From NCBI GenBank assembly GCA_013151345.1, contig JAADIM010000115.1, positions 1 through 35,899 on the forward strand: a stretch of 35,899 nucleotides of DNA, written 5' to 3'. The first letter of the stretch is position 1. Every line of letters begins with the position of its first letter. The stretch comes from Gammaproteobacteria bacterium (GTDB lineage Bacteria; Pseudomonadota; Gammaproteobacteria; SG8-11). Below the pieces are notes generated by a model. That model was not told the DNA's origin, searched no databases, and saw only the letters and a list, made by a program, of their open reading frames with translations. Of the stretch, positions 24,188 to 33,255 are shown one piece after another. The position numbers and the translations under genes were made by a program.

Positions 24188-25576
24188 CTATTTTAAGGCG
24201 TATGTTGCATTAGGAAATTCCACTATCACCCTAAGCCCGCCAAAAGCTGATTTTTTTAATGCAATTCGTGCGTTATGTATTTCACCGATACGTTTTACGA
24301 TTGATAGGCCCAGGCCATAACCCGCAATTTTAGTTGCACTACAACGGTAAAATCGTTCAAATACTTTTTGCCGTTCTATGCCAGAGATACCTGGGCCGCT
24401 GTCATCTATTTCCAATAACGTTTGGCTCTTTTTTTGGTAAATTGTTACTTTTACTTTCCCGTTCTCCGGTGTGTAATTTATTGCATTATCTATTAGGTTG
24501 CGCATCAGTATCGGAATTAAACCAAGCCTGGCGGAAATAACAAAAGGCTGATACGCATTCAAGCTTATGTCTAAATTTTTCTCTAATGCTTTGGGGGCCT
24601 GATTTGCAATGACGTCTTTGGCCATCTTGGAGAGATCCAACTGTTCTGTTTTTTGCAAACTGTCCTCTGGATCCAGGCGTGATAACGTCAAAAGTTGCTC
24701 TACCAGGGTAGAAAGCTGACAGACTTCATCGAATATTTCATCTACTGCCTCGATGCGAGATGGTTCGTCCTTGGCTTTAATTGCGAGTTGTGAGTGTATT
24801 TTTAGTACCGCCAATGGCGTACGTAATTCATGCGCTGCATCTGAGGTAAAGCGACGTATATTCTCAAACGCTTTATACAAACGATCAAAAAGGCGATTCA
24901 ATGCTGAAATCATTTTATCGACTTCAACTGGGATGGCACCAGTGCTAATTGGGTGTAGGTCATCTGATTTTCTATTTTCAATTTCTTTAGCGATTTTCTT
25001 TAAGGGCGCCATTGCTCGACCGACACTGAAATATATAACTAGCGCTATGAAAGGTAAAATGATGGCCAGAGAGGTCATATAGTGGAAGGAGATTGCGTTT
25101 GTCAGCCTGTCTCTATCGGTGTAGTCAGCCATAATTTGCACTTGTATTGTTTTCTCTGAGTTAGAGATAGCATACGTTCGACGATTTGTGCCGTCTTCGA
25201 GTACGAGGTCTGAGAAAGTTTTCTCCCGTTCCGTTAGGCGATAATCTGGCGCGCTACTAGTGCGAACTGCCAATATGTCACCATTTAACCAGACCTGATA
25301 ATCGATAATTTGCTCGTAGACATTTTCATCTATTGGAAATGTTTGTGGCAGTCTGTTTGCTTGGTCGCTACCCTGTTGGTTAAACGCCAGCTGTTCGTGT
25401 AATTCATGGGCGCTCATATTTAGGAGAATTTTCGCTGATTGCTCCAATTGCGCATCAAACAGTTTTCCTACTTCGTTATGGGTTTCATTATAAATAATTA
25501 ATGAACTTATGGAGCATATAACAACAGAAAAGGTTATTAGCCAAATAAGCAACCTGCGTCGAATAGAATATTTCAT
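24188..25576 (-). CDS. Sensor histidine kinase (QseC/PmrB-like)
   Basis: A 462-residue membrane kinase. TM1 about 10-29, a periplasmic sensor about 30-165, TM2 about 166-185, HAMP about 186-240, HisKA with phospho-His249 in FTSDAAHELRTPLAVLKI, and an ATPase domain with N-box RNLIDNAINYTPENGKVKV, DSGPGIS and GYGLGLSIVKRI. It would autophosphorylate on His249 and pass phosphate to the partner regulator, whose stop overlaps this start (ATGA), so they are translationally coupled. The signal cannot be read. Position next to a multicopper oxidase suggests a metal or redox cue, as inference only. Confidence 0.9.
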   Translation of the reverse strand: MKYSIRRRLLIWLITFSVVICSISSLIIYNETHNEVGKLFDAQLEQSAKILLNMSAHELHEQLAFNQQGSDQANRLPQTFPIDENVYEQIIDYQVWLNGDILAVRTSSAPDYRLTEREKTFSDLVLEDGTNRRTYAISNSEKTIQVQIMADYTDRDRLTNAISFHYMTSLAIILPFIALVIYFSVGRAMAPLKKIAKEIENRKSDDLHPISTGAIPVEVDKMISALNRLFDRLYKAFENIRRFTSDAAHELRTPLAVLKIHSQLAIKAKDEPSRIEAVDEIFDEVCQLSTLVEQLLTLSRLDPEDSLQKTEQLDLSKMAKDVIANQAPKALEKNLDISLNAYQPFVISARLGLIPILMRNLIDNAINYTPENGKVKVTIYQKKSQTLLEIDDSGPGISGIERQKVFERFYRCSATKIAGYGLGLSIVKRIGEIHNARIALKKSAFGGLRVIVEFPNATYALK

Positions 25577-26235
25577 TTCAGGCTATCTACAATATAACCG
25601 ACTCCTCTAATAGTACGTATGAATTTGGCGCCGAATCGCTTGCGAATATTGTGAATATGTACTTCGAGCACATTGCTCTCGACATCGTTTTTCCAGGAAT
25701 AAAGACTTTCTTCCAATCGAGTTCTAGATTGTACTCGTCCCGCGTTTTCCAGCAATTTCTGTAAAATGGTGAATGAACGCGTAGGCATTTCAATAATTTT
25801 ACTCGCTTTGCGCACAGTCAGTGAAGCTGGATCCAACTCGATATCGCCGTAATTAACTACAGTTACCGTTCGACCAACAATACGACGTGACAGCGCGCGA
25901 ATACGTGCGCTCAATTCATCCAAATCAAAGGGTTTCACAACATAATCATCAGCACCACGATCCAGACCAGAAATACGATCATCAATAGAATCGCGTGCTG
26001 TTAGGATAAGCACTGGTAACGACATGCCCTCCTGACGTAATGTATCCAACACAGCCAGACCTGGAAGCATTGGTAAGCCTAGATCTAAAACAAATACGTC
26101 GTAGGTTTCATCTCTGAGCGCACTAAGTGCTGTGCTACCGTCTCTAACCCAATCGACGGCATGACCTTCATACCTTAAACCAGTGCGGATACCTTTGCCT
26201 AATTTTTCGTCGTCTTCAGCTAACAGTAATCTCAT
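25573..26235 (-). CDS. OmpR/PhoB-family response regulator
   Basis: A 220-residue regulator. The receiver domain spans 1-115 with acidic pocket EDD (7-9), phospho-acceptor Asp51 (FVLDLGLP), Thr79 and Lys101 (VVKPFD). The winged-helix DNA-binding domain spans about 125-218 with IEMPTRSFTILQKLLENAG and VEVHIHNIRKRFG-type recognition region (here LEVHIHNIRKRFG). It resembles QseB/PmrA/TctD regulators. It overlaps the kinase gene by four bases and lies downstream of the multicopper oxidase on the same strand. The ribosome site is a G9 tract four bases from the ATG. Confidence 0.9.
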   Translation of the reverse strand: MRLLLAEDDEKLGKGIRTGLRYEGHAVDWVRDGSTALSALRDETYDVFVLDLGLPMLPGLAVLDTLRQEGMSLPVLILTARDSIDDRISGLDRGADDYVVKPFDLDELSARIRALSRRIVGRTVTVVNYGDIELDPASLTVRKASKIIEMPTRSFTILQKLLENAGRVQSRTRLEESLYSWKNDVESNVLEVHIHNIRKRFGAKFIRTIRGVGYIVDSLK

Positions 26236-26239
26236 ATTT

Positions 26240-26248
26240 CCCCCCCCC
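26240..26248 (-). repeat. G9 homopolymer tract at the regulator's ribosome site
   Basis: Nine C on the plus strand are nine G in the mRNA, separated by AAAT from the ATG, so the tract is itself the Shine-Dalgarno element. No other purine-rich site is nearby. Length change by slippage would alter spacing. Confidence 0.7.
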
Positions 26249-26318
26249 GGAATATTTAAGTTTACGAATTTTTGTTTTGGCAGTATGCACTATGCCACAC
26301 AATGTGTGTGTTAACCAT

Positions 26319-26357
26319 TAATAATGGGCGGCCATATTATTTAATCGCCCATTATTA
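26319..26357 (-). terminator. Perfect 12-bp stem-loop between oxidase and regulator genes
   Basis: TAATAATGGGCG and CGCCCATTATTA pair perfectly around a 15-base loop. No strong T run follows on the minus strand, so it may stabilise the oxidase mRNA 3' end or terminate only partly. Confidence 0.5.
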
Positions 26358-26359
26358 TT

Positions 26360-26457
26360 AACTGAAAATTATTAACTGAAAATTATTAACTGAAGATTAT
26401 TAACTGAAGATTATTATTTGAAAATTATTAACAAAAAATTATGAACTAATAATTATA
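26360..26457 (-). repeat. 14-bp AT-rich tandem repeat, about seven units
   Basis: Units of AACTGAAAATTATT run from 26360; the first five are nearly identical, the last two are more diverged. The array ends 11 bases from the oxidase stop codon and lies between it and the stem-loop. Confidence 0.75.
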
Positions 26458-26467
26458 AGTTTATAAC

Positions 26468-27508
26468 TTAAGGTAAGATTTGATACGACGTTGACATACC
26501 CCCTAAGATATGATCAGAAACGTGACAATGGAAAATCCATTCGTCAGGATTATCAGCCTTCATGTCGGCCGTGATCATCGTTGCGGGTAATAGATTAACA
26601 ACATCGGTACGCCGGGCAAAGTCCTTAGCGCCTACAGTTACTGTTTTACCGTGCCAATGTGGCGTATGCAAATCCACTTCATTACCCATACCTAATACGT
26701 GCCAACGTATTTTATCTTCATTATTAGCAATTAATCCCTTTAAGTTACCAAAAATGTAACCATTGATGGAGTGCATCAAGCCGGGTTCTGTGCCACCTAA
26801 TTCATCGAATATAAAAAATGCGGTAACAAACTCCTGGTCTACACCGATAGGTGAGCCATCTGGCTTCGCTTGGCCTTTTCTGGTGATAATAATCGGGCCC
26901 AATAAACCAGCATTTGTTTCCGCAGGCTCATTAATGTGTGAATGGTACCACCATACTTTTGAACTTTGATCGCCCTTGGCCGGCCCACTTTCTTTATCTG
27001 CAACCCAATTATAAGTAAAACACGTCTGCGGTGCTATTTGGGCACCCGCGCCTTCTGGCGCACCACTGTTTACGCCTGTATAAGATGCACCTTCATTATC
27101 TTTTGTATACCGAAACCCATGTGGATGCATGCCAAGTGGACCAAAATTGGAATTATTACAAAAATGCACTTTGACCTTATCACCCACTTCTGCGCGTATA
27201 ATCGGCCCCAGGATACCCAACCATTCGGGTTGTGGTTTTTTTACAGAAAATGTTGCATCTGTATATTCTATATACCGTGTTTTATTAAACACGTGGCTAT
27301 TTGTCCAAGGTTGCGGAATAGCACAGGGTGCTGGTTGCCTCATACAGTTGCCAAGGTTTTGCCCACTGGGTGCGTAATCCCACACCACGTCTTCAGCTGC
27401 AACAAAATATTCCCGTGTTACGCCTGCAGCAGCTATACTTATATTGACACAACACGCAAATACAAGAATTCCCCCAGTAATATATGATCGTTTGATTTTA
27501 CTTTCCAT
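26468..27508 (-). CDS. Two-domain multicopper oxidase, ceruloplasmin-like
   Basis: A 346-residue exported protein with a signal peptide (residues 1-28, GGILVFACCVNISIAAAG). The first cupredoxin domain starts REYFVAAEDVVWDYAPSG, like ceruloplasmin and hephaestin domains. Trinuclear-cluster ligands are present as HPH (128-130), HSH (189-191) and HTPHWH (281-286). The type 1 copper site is HCHVSDHILGGM with His327/329, Cys328, His333 and Met338. Domain count and length fit the small two-domain laccases, which work as trimers. It would oxidise a metal ion or phenolic substrate with O2 in the periplasm; the substrate is unknown. It precedes the two-component pair on the same strand, with a perfect palindrome upstream. 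Confidence 0.85.
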   Translation of the reverse strand: MESKIKRSYITGGILVFACCVNISIAAAGVTREYFVAAEDVVWDYAPSGQNLGNCMRQPAPCAIPQPWTNSHVFNKTRYIEYTDATFSVKKPQPEWLGILGPIIRAEVGDKVKVHFCNNSNFGPLGMHPHGFRYTKDNEGASYTGVNSGAPEGAGAQIAPQTCFTYNWVADKESGPAKGDQSSKVWWYHSHINEPAETNAGLLGPIIITRKGQAKPDGSPIGVDQEFVTAFFIFDELGGTEPGLMHSINGYIFGNLKGLIANNEDKIRWHVLGMGNEVDLHTPHWHGKTVTVGAKDFARRTDVVNLLPATMITADMKADNPDEWIFHCHVSDHILGGMSTSYQILP

Positions 27509-27850
27509 AATGGTATTCCTCTTGGCTTGTGTAGTAATTGGTTTTCAGTCGGATGAACGAAGACTTCGTTCAATTTACTGCTGATATTATTTTTCGGCAG
27601 TTATTAGAAGAATACATATGAATTTTTTTTATACCTTAATCGCGCATTAGCTACAGCTTAAATAAACCGGAGTTAATTATTATGGCGGCTTAATAATTTA
27701 TTAAATAACCTAAATGGAGGTAGTGCGTAGCGGGTGTGTGAAAAAACTAAAACGAAAAATAACCGAGAGAAAATAATTGGGCAGCCATAAATACTAAAAT
27801 CCTCAAGTAAATATAAGGCTTGCTAGAGTAAAGAAGGTGTAGTGAGTTTT
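27509..27850. other. Intergenic region upstream of the oxidase gene
   Basis: No gene. It carries the palindrome at 27555-27571, AT-rich stretches suited to a promoter, and the end of the folE2 transcript. No obvious terminator is seen after folE2. Confidence 0.45.
27555..27571 (-). promoter_or_regulatory. Perfect 17-bp palindrome, operator candidate
   Basis: GAACGAAG-A-CTTCGTTC is a perfect inverted repeat about 46 bases upstream of the oxidase ATG. It could bind a dimeric regulator or form a 5' UTR hairpin. I saw no second copy in the window. Confidence 0.45.
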
Positions 27851-28687
27851 CTACTTCGTTTTGTCTTTTTGGACCAGCGCGTAAGCAGAATGGTTGTGTA
27901 TGGATTCGAAATTTTCAGCTTCAACCGTATAAGCTGTAATGCGGTCATCTTTGTTAAGTTCAACCGCAACATCTCTTACCATGTCTTCTACAAACTTTGG
28001 ATTATCATATGCACGTTCGGTAACATATTTTTCATCCGGGCGTTTTAATATGCCATAGAGCTCACAGGTTGCCTGTTTTTCTACGATATCGATAACATCT
28101 TCAATCCAAACAAACCCTTTGGTTTGTACAGTGATTGTGACATGTGAACGTTGGTTATGTGCACCATAGTCTGAAATGCTTTTTGAACATGGGCACAAGC
28201 TGGTAACCGGGATAACGACTTTTATATTGGTGGTTGTTTTGTTATTTAAAACTTCACCTATAAACGTGACGTCATAATCCATAAGGCTTTTGACTTTTGA
28301 TACTGGTGCTTCTTTGGTAACGAAGTAGGGGAAAGACATTTCAATATGGCCTGACTCGGCATCCAGGCGTTGATTCATTTCCTGCAACATGTCCTTAAAC
28401 GATTTGACTGATATCTCGCGTTCATGTTTGTTAAGTATTTCAACAAAACGAGACATGTGGGTGCCTTTGAAGTTATGCGGCAGATCTACAAACATATTGA
28501 AGGTGGCGATGGTATGTTGCTCTCCGCCACATCGGTCTTGTACTCTGACAGGATGGCGAATATCTTTGATGCCTACTTTATCTATAGGGATGCGGCGTGT
28601 ATCTTCACTGCCTTGCACGTCATCGATCGCATTATTTGTCGATTTGTTACTTGGCTTGCTTGAAGTAGTGTTACTTATTTCACCCAT
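27851..28687 (-). CDS. folE2: GTP cyclohydrolase I type IB
   Basis: A 278-residue enzyme of the FolE2 (GCYH-IB) family, which turns GTP into dihydroneopterin triphosphate and uses metals other than zinc when zinc is scarce. Motifs: [15 protein letters not shown] (about residues 35-49), [20 protein letters not shown], and the metal/active-site block [22 protein letters not shown] Ser/Asn/Thr-rich N-terminal tail (about 25 residues) precedes the domain. It has AAGGAT near its start. It lies 12 bases after queD, so the product can feed QueD directly, and the pair supplies queuosine or folate precursors. FolE2 is often zinc-regulated in other species; no such operator is evident here. Confidence 0.92.
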   Translation of the reverse strand: MGEISNTTSSKPSNKSTNNAIDDVQGSEDTRRIPIDKVGIKDIRHPVRVQDRCGGEQHTIATFNMFVDLPHNFKGTHMSRFVEILNKHEREISVKSFKDMLQEMNQRLDAESGHIEMSFPYFVTKEAPVSKVKSLMDYDVTFIGEVLNNKTTTNIKVVIPVTSLCPCSKSISDYGAHNQRSHVTITVQTKGFVWIEDVIDIVEKQATCELYGILKRPDEKYVTERAYDNPKFVEDMVRDVAVELNKDDRITAYTVEAENFESIHNHSAYALVQKDKTK

Positions 28688-28699
28688 TATCCATTATCC

Positions 28700-29086
28700 T
28701 TATTCACTATCATCTGAGTAGCGGACACTTGCACGGTCTGTTTCCCATATTGTTACTGCTTTTACGCGGATTTGTTCATTATTCAGTTTTTCAGACAAAC
28801 CCTGGTAAAAATACGCTGAAATATTCTCGGCAGTCGGGTTTATTTTATCGAACGGTTCAATATCATTTATATTACGATGATCAAGTACTTCGATAAGATC
28901 ACACGTCGCTTTTTTTAAGTCTCTGAAATCTATGCCCATGCCAATTGAATCCAGCTTGTTTGCAACGACTTCAACTTCCACCTTCCAATTATGGCCATGG
29001 ATCCGGCTGCATACGCCGGGATAATCCCGCAGCGAATGGGCTGCAGAAAAATCAGTTAGAATTTTTACGGTGTAATTTGCACCCAT
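28700..29086 (-). CDS. queD: 6-carboxytetrahydropterin synthase
   Basis: A 128-residue enzyme of the 6-pyruvoyl-tetrahydropterin synthase fold. Zinc ligands are His17 (AAH), His30 and His32 (the C-x3-HGH block VCSRIHGHNW, Cys26 as the expected catalytic Cys). Other family blocks: DFRDLK (53-58), LDHRNIN, PTAENIS (84-90), and E115 in IWET. QueD converts dihydroneopterin triphosphate to 6-carboxytetrahydropterin in the 7-deazaguanine (queuosine) pathway, so it uses the product of the adjacent folE2. It is 32 bases from dxs and 12 from folE2; later pathway genes (queE, queC) are not in the window. Confidence 0.88.
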   Translation of the reverse strand: MGANYTVKILTDFSAAHSLRDYPGVCSRIHGHNWKVEVEVVANKLDSIGMGIDFRDLKKATCDLIEVLDHRNINDIEPFDKINPTAENISAYFYQGLSEKLNNEQIRVKAVTIWETDRASVRYSDDSE

Positions 29087-29118
29087 GAAAATAATTTACT
29101 TAATAACAGACTAATTTA

Positions 29119-31053
29119 CTAGGAATTTACTTGGACTGGACGATATTGGCAAGTCTGATTTTCATAAAATCGCTCAATGGTCGAAATTATACCATCACTT
29201 GAAAGGTTGTAGTCAGTAAGAATTTGCTCTCTACTGCCGTGATTTGAAAATTCATCAGGTAAGCCGAGGTTAATGACCGGAATTTCAATGCCGTTTGCCA
29301 TTAGATACTCATTTACCGCGCTGCCAGCGCCGCCGGCAACGGCATTTTCTTCAATAGTAACAATTAAATTGTGGTTAGATGCCATTTGCATAATCAGTTT
29401 TTGATCAATTGGTTTCACAAATCGCATGTTTACAACGCTGGCATTTAAATTATCGCCGGCTTTCAGTGCCGATGCCACCATGCTTCCGAACGCAAGAATC
29501 GCGGTTTCAATTCCTTCGCGGCGAATCTCACCTTTGCCAATGGGTAACTTTGTCATTGTTTTTTCTATGCGGGCACCGGGACCCTTTCCGCGAGGATAAC
29601 GGACTGAGCACGGCGCATCGTGTATGAATCCGCTATAGAGCATTTGTCGGCATTCATTTTCATCAGCGGGCGCCATGACGACCATATTGGGTATGCAACG
29701 CAAAAAGCTGAAGTCGAAACTGCCTGCATGGGTTGCGCCATCCGGGCCAACAATGCCGGCTCTGTCAATTGCAAAAAGGACTGGCAGATTTTGAATAGCA
29801 ACATCGTGAATAAGTTGGTCGTAGGCGCGCTGTAAAAAAGTGGAGTAAACCGCAACAACCGGTTTTGCGTTTCCACAAGCTAACCCAGCGGCGAGGGTAA
29901 CACAGTGTTGTTCAGCGATACCGACATCTATATATTGTTTGGGATACAGTTTTGAAAATTCGACCAGTCCTGAGCCTTCGCACATCGCGGGTGTAATACC
30001 AATGAGACGTTTATCGATGGCGGCCATGTCGCAAATCCATTGGCCAAATACTTGCGTGTAGGTAAATTCTTTAGATGTAGTATTATTAGAAGAGTTATTA
30101 GACGCTTTTGCAGATTTATTTGCGGATATTGCTGCGGTAGTTTCCCCGGTTTCAGGATCAAATGGCGTAATGCCATGATAGTCGCAGGGATTTTTTTCTG
30201 CGGGTGCGTAACCTTTGCCTTTTTTAGTGACAACGTGCAGAAATCGCGGACCCTTGAGAGAGCGCAGGTTAGTTAACGTTGTTACCAGAGTATCAAGGTC
30301 GTGACCATCAATCGGGCCAATATAATTAAACCCAAGTTCTTCAAACAACGTACCTGGGATCACCATACCTTTTACATGTTCCTCGGCGCGACGCGCTAAT
30401 TCCCACATAGTGGGCATGACACCCAGTACTTTTTTACTGCCTTCGCGAACGGATGAATAGAGGCGACCAGATAATATTCTGGCGAGGTAATTTGACATAC
30501 CCCCCACATTAGGTGAGATGGACATGTCATTATCATTGAGAATAACCAGCAAGTTAGCATCAACATCGCCCGCGTGATTCAAGGCTTCGAATGCCATGCC
30601 GGCCGTCATTGCGCCATCGCCAATAATCGCAACCGCTTTTCGATCACTGCCTTCTTGTTGCGCGGCCAGCGCCATGCCTAACGCGGCACTTATAGATGTA
30701 CTTGAATGACCAGCGCCAAAGGTGTCATAGGGGCTTTCTGAGCGCTTTAGAAATCCTGAAAGACCATCTTTTTGCCTGATGGACGACATTCTATCTTTGC
30801 GGCCGGTTAAAATTTTATGCGGGTAGCCTTGATGGCCAACGTCCCAAACCAGCGGGTCATCGGGTGTATTAAATACGTAATGCAATGCCACTGTGAGCTC
30901 GACGGTACCTAGACTGGACGATAAATGTCCGCCGGTTTTACTAACAGATTGAATCAAATACTCGCGTACGGCATCTGCTAAACTGCGCAAATCATTCTGA
31001 GGCAATTTACGTATTTGTTCAGGGGTGTCAATGGTATCGAGTATACTGGACAT
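29119..31053 (-). CDS. dxs: 1-deoxy-D-xylulose-5-phosphate synthase
   Basis: A 644-residue thiamine-diphosphate enzyme of the MEP isoprenoid pathway, joining pyruvate and glyceraldehyde 3-phosphate. The TPP motif is [20 protein letters not shown] with [12 protein letters not shown]. The active-site region includes [14 protein letters not shown], and the second-half signature is [19 protein letters not shown] short Ser/Asn/Thr-rich insert ([15 protein letters not shown]) lies between the two halves and is not in typical Dxs proteins. The gene leads the dxs-queD-folE2 transcript. A MITE copy begins about 65 bases upstream of the start, so it may sit within or next to the promoter. Confidence 0.95.
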   Translation of the reverse strand: MSSILDTIDTPEQIRKLPQNDLRSLADAVREYLIQSVSKTGGHLSSSLGTVELTVALHYVFNTPDDPLVWDVGHQGYPHKILTGRKDRMSSIRQKDGLSGFLKRSESPYDTFGAGHSSTSISAALGMALAAQQEGSDRKAVAIIGDGAMTAGMAFEALNHAGDVDANLLVILNDNDMSISPNVGGMSNYLARILSGRLYSSVREGSKKVLGVMPTMWELARRAEEHVKGMVIPGTLFEELGFNYIGPIDGHDLDTLVTTLTNLRSLKGPRFLHVVTKKGKGYAPAEKNPCDYHGITPFDPETGETTAAISANKSAKASNNSSNNTTSKEFTYTQVFGQWICDMAAIDKRLIGITPAMCEGSGLVEFSKLYPKQYIDVGIAEQHCVTLAAGLACGNAKPVVAVYSTFLQRAYDQLIHDVAIQNLPVLFAIDRAGIVGPDGATHAGSFDFSFLRCIPNMVVMAPADENECRQMLYSGFIHDAPCSVRYPRGKGPGARIEKTMTKLPIGKGEIRREGIETAILAFGSMVASALKAGDNLNASVVNMRFVKPIDQKLIMQMASNHNLIVTIEENAVAGGAGSAVNEYLMANGIEIPVINLGLPDEFSNHGSREQILTDYNLSSDGIISTIERFYENQTCQYRPVQVNS

Positions 31054-31117
31054 ACGTGTTTTACTGTAAATATTAAGGTATTAAAATAAAAGGACAAAAA
31101 AAAGGTATTACGTTTAA

Positions 31118-31291
31118 CCTAAATTAATCAGTTGAATTTGCTGCGGACGCCTAATGCACTGAACCTAAAGCATTTTTCCCTGGTTTTAGGCTCACTCGTA
31201 GAGTGACTACGCGATCGCCTAAAATTAGGGAAAAATGCTTTATCTTCAGCACCTTAGTCGTCCTCGCGACGATCCAACTGATTTATTTAAG
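31118..31291 (-). mobile_element. MITE copy 2, inverted relative to copy 1
   Basis: It has CCTAAATTAATCAGTTGAA at one end and TCCAACTGATTTATTTAAG at the other, imperfect but the same termini as copy 1. Shared internal blocks are CTGCGGACGCCTAA, GTAGAGT-ACTACGCGATCG and ATCTTCAGCACCTTAG. It is 174 bases against 222. A clear target duplication is not seen (TTTAA against TAAAA). It lies upstream of dxs. Confidence 0.8.
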
Positions 31292-31864
31292 TAAAACGTG
31301 TTTCGAGCAATGATGACGGTTTAACGAAAACGATGCAAGGAGAAATGGAATAAATGTAGCCGGGTTGTAATTGGAATAATGACTGTATATACAATCAATT
31401 CAAGGGGTAAGTGGGATCAAGGCTGCCTGAAAGGAGAGTAGCGCATTCCTGAATGGTGTTTGACTTAATCGTTCCGGAATTTCGCTGTGTTCGGCAATTG
31501 CTTCTCGATAAATGCGTTGTCTGCTGCTTGTATTGTGCTTGATCGTCACTCCCGGCGCTATTTTACCTCCTGGCCCTGATGGTTATTTGTGCTCATCATC
31601 CATATGGCTTCTTGATTGCCGATGCAGGTATCAGGTTTTGAATGAACCCGTCTGACCTATCTCATCAGCAGATTTTGTATCTTTTGCAACTTGCCGGAAA
31701 AGGTTTTCTGTGCTTCACTTGCCAGAAAGTCTCTACGGCTTTCAATCAGACTGCTTTTCTGTTTTCGCTAAACTGGCACCCGGTAAGTTTCTCCTTTGGC
31801 CATGAGCACCCACGTCATTTGACATGAAGACAGATCATATGTGTTAGTTTTTAGAGGTGCCCAT
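31292..31864. other. Non-coding stretch, nothing recognised
   Basis: No protein of known family in any frame; short ORFs are chance. It may be eroded N-terminal sequence of the transposase remnant that follows. No structured RNA is apparent by eye. Confidence 0.4.
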
Positions 31865-32277
31865 AATGGTATTTTCAACCTTCCCAAAAGATAAATTTGC
31901 AATAGAGGATATATTAGAGTGGTATCGTTTGAGGTGGCAAGTTGAACTATTTTTAAACGTCTAAAGTCTATACTCAACATGGGCCATTTACCGAAATTCG
32001 ATCCAGCAAGTTCTCGATCGTGGCTATACAGTAAACTCTTTCTGGCACTATTGTCAGAAAAACTCGCGCGGATTTCTCACGCTTTTTCCCCCTGGGGGTA
32101 CATCTTTGCAGAAGCCGATGGAGGGAGTTTAAATTCATATGGCATCAAATAGAACAAGTGCCAGTTCCTGTTCTTTCCCTTCGCGAGATTCTCAACAAAT
32201 GACCCTCAATTGCTGAATCACTAGCAGAACCCTCGCGACTTCGCATTCCTCAGTTAGACGAATACGATTTTTCTTGA
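31865..32277 (+). pseudogene. IS4-like transposase, 3' remnant
   Basis: Three frames join to give VFSTFPKDKFAIEDILEWYR, LRWQVELF, then FKRLKSILNMGHLPKFDPAS and LYSKLFLALLSEKLARISHA, then REFKFIWHQIEQVPVPVLSL and SLAEPSRLRIPQLDEYDFS. These are C-terminal blocks of an IS4-family DDE transposase (Y-R-x-R-W-Q-x-E-L-x-F-K-R-L-K-S). At least two frameshifts and one internal TGA (after REILNK) break it, and the N-terminal two thirds are gone. It is not functional. Confidence 0.7.
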
Positions 32278-32354
32278 AATTATTTGGTTAGCGCTTATGG
32301 AGGGTGTCAGGTGACCGGCATTCCTACCACGACACATTCAAAAAGGAAGAAAAC

Positions 32355-32857
32355 ATGGCGAATTGCATACAAATCGCAGATCCAAAAACACATACCAGAA
32401 GAAACCTATTAAAGTCATTTTCAATACAGGAATTCAAAAAAACTAATAGATGCCAGATACTTGTTTCTATCACAACACGAGCAGTACATCTCGTAAACGG
32501 AATTTCAAATCCGGCAGAAACCTTAATCGGAGACCTCGAAGCCGTGATAATTGGTGCAAACATGACTGATTGTTGTGGTCGTGGATTATATTTCGTAGGG
32601 AATACACCAAGGAGCTTCTGGTTTTAAAGCTAACTTGAGAGGCCCCTATAATCAAGTGCAACACGCAACTGCAGGTATTGTTATAGGTTTTCGATATGGT
32701 GGGCCGGGCATCAATTTGCTAAGTGGCGTGAAATAGAGGCTGAGGACGACCGTTTTATACGACGCAACATGTCTAATTAGGTCGATCTCTTAATGACAAA
32801 AATTACTTTGCCTTACCAATGAGAATCAAATCTGCTATTGGTGACAAATCATGCTGA
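32355..32857 (+). pseudogene. Decayed small protein with QHATAG-x4-G-x-x-YG motif
   Basis: An ATG at 32355 has AAGGAAG upstream (the track's longer start at 32304 does not). The frame reads MANCIQIADPKTHTRRN to VGNTPRSF, then three frameshifts restore GASGFKANLRGPYNQVQHAT, AGIVIGFRYGGPG, HQFAKWREIEAEDDRFIRRN, and LGRSLNDKNYFALPMRIKSA with IGDKSC and a TGA. The reconstruction joins well and ends with a stop overlapping the next gene's ATG, so it was a real gene. I recall similar small proteins in proteobacteria but cannot name the family. An effector-type role is a guess from the paired layout. Confidence 0.6.
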
Positions 32858-33216
32858 GGCGCAGAAAATATATTTTTGCTTTTTTGATTATGATTGTTCT
32901 TATGCTTATTGTAGTGATAGAAGAGCTTGAAAGACACGATATTCTAGTCAAGGACTTTGCAAAAAGTCAAATGTTTCAAATACTTTCTAGTGAGAATTCT
33001 TTGTCTAAATTAGGCTTTCCAAAAAAATTACTAACTAGTATTTTCAAAATAGTTGATACAAACTATACCTTTACTCAATGAGAGGTTATTTTTTCATTTG
33101 AGGAAGGAGGATATGCTCAAGTATATATTAAGCCAAAATATTTTTTTATTGTGCCATTATTTAATTTCAAGGAGGACTTCGAAATCGACTACATTAGTTA
33201 TGTTGAAAACGAATAA
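32851..33216 (+). pseudogene. Small membrane-anchored protein gene with one internal TGA
   Basis: The ATG at 32851 overlaps the stop of the upstream decayed gene (ATGCTGA), a sign of translational coupling. The frame encodes one N-terminal membrane helix (KYIFAFLIMIVLMLIVVIEE), stops at TGA 33079-33081 after YTFTQ, then continues in the same frame as EVIFSFEEGGYAQVYIKPKY through NFKEDFEIDYISYVENE to TAA. The 121-residue whole looks like one real product with a single nonsense change, perhaps TGG to TGA. An immunity or partner role for the upstream protein is inference. Confidence 0.6.
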
Positions 33217-33255
33217 ATGCTAACAACACGCCCTGAGGTGGACAGCAAGTAAAAA

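Noticed and set aside
26360-26457. CRISPR or origin iterons
   Set aside because: The 14-base AT-rich units are contiguous, with no spacers, no replication gene and no DnaA-box cluster seen.
31642-31980. ORFs at 31642-31827 and 31768-31980
   Set aside because: Short frames over a decayed region with no family match or ribosome site; one runs antisense to the transposase remnant.
1297-33216. Alternative genetic code with TGA as Trp
   Set aside because: Two remnants have TGA at a Trp-like site, but the DUF6916-type gene, third collar gene, response regulator and DUF4760-type gene all end in TGA at natural places, and the kinase overlap depends on it.
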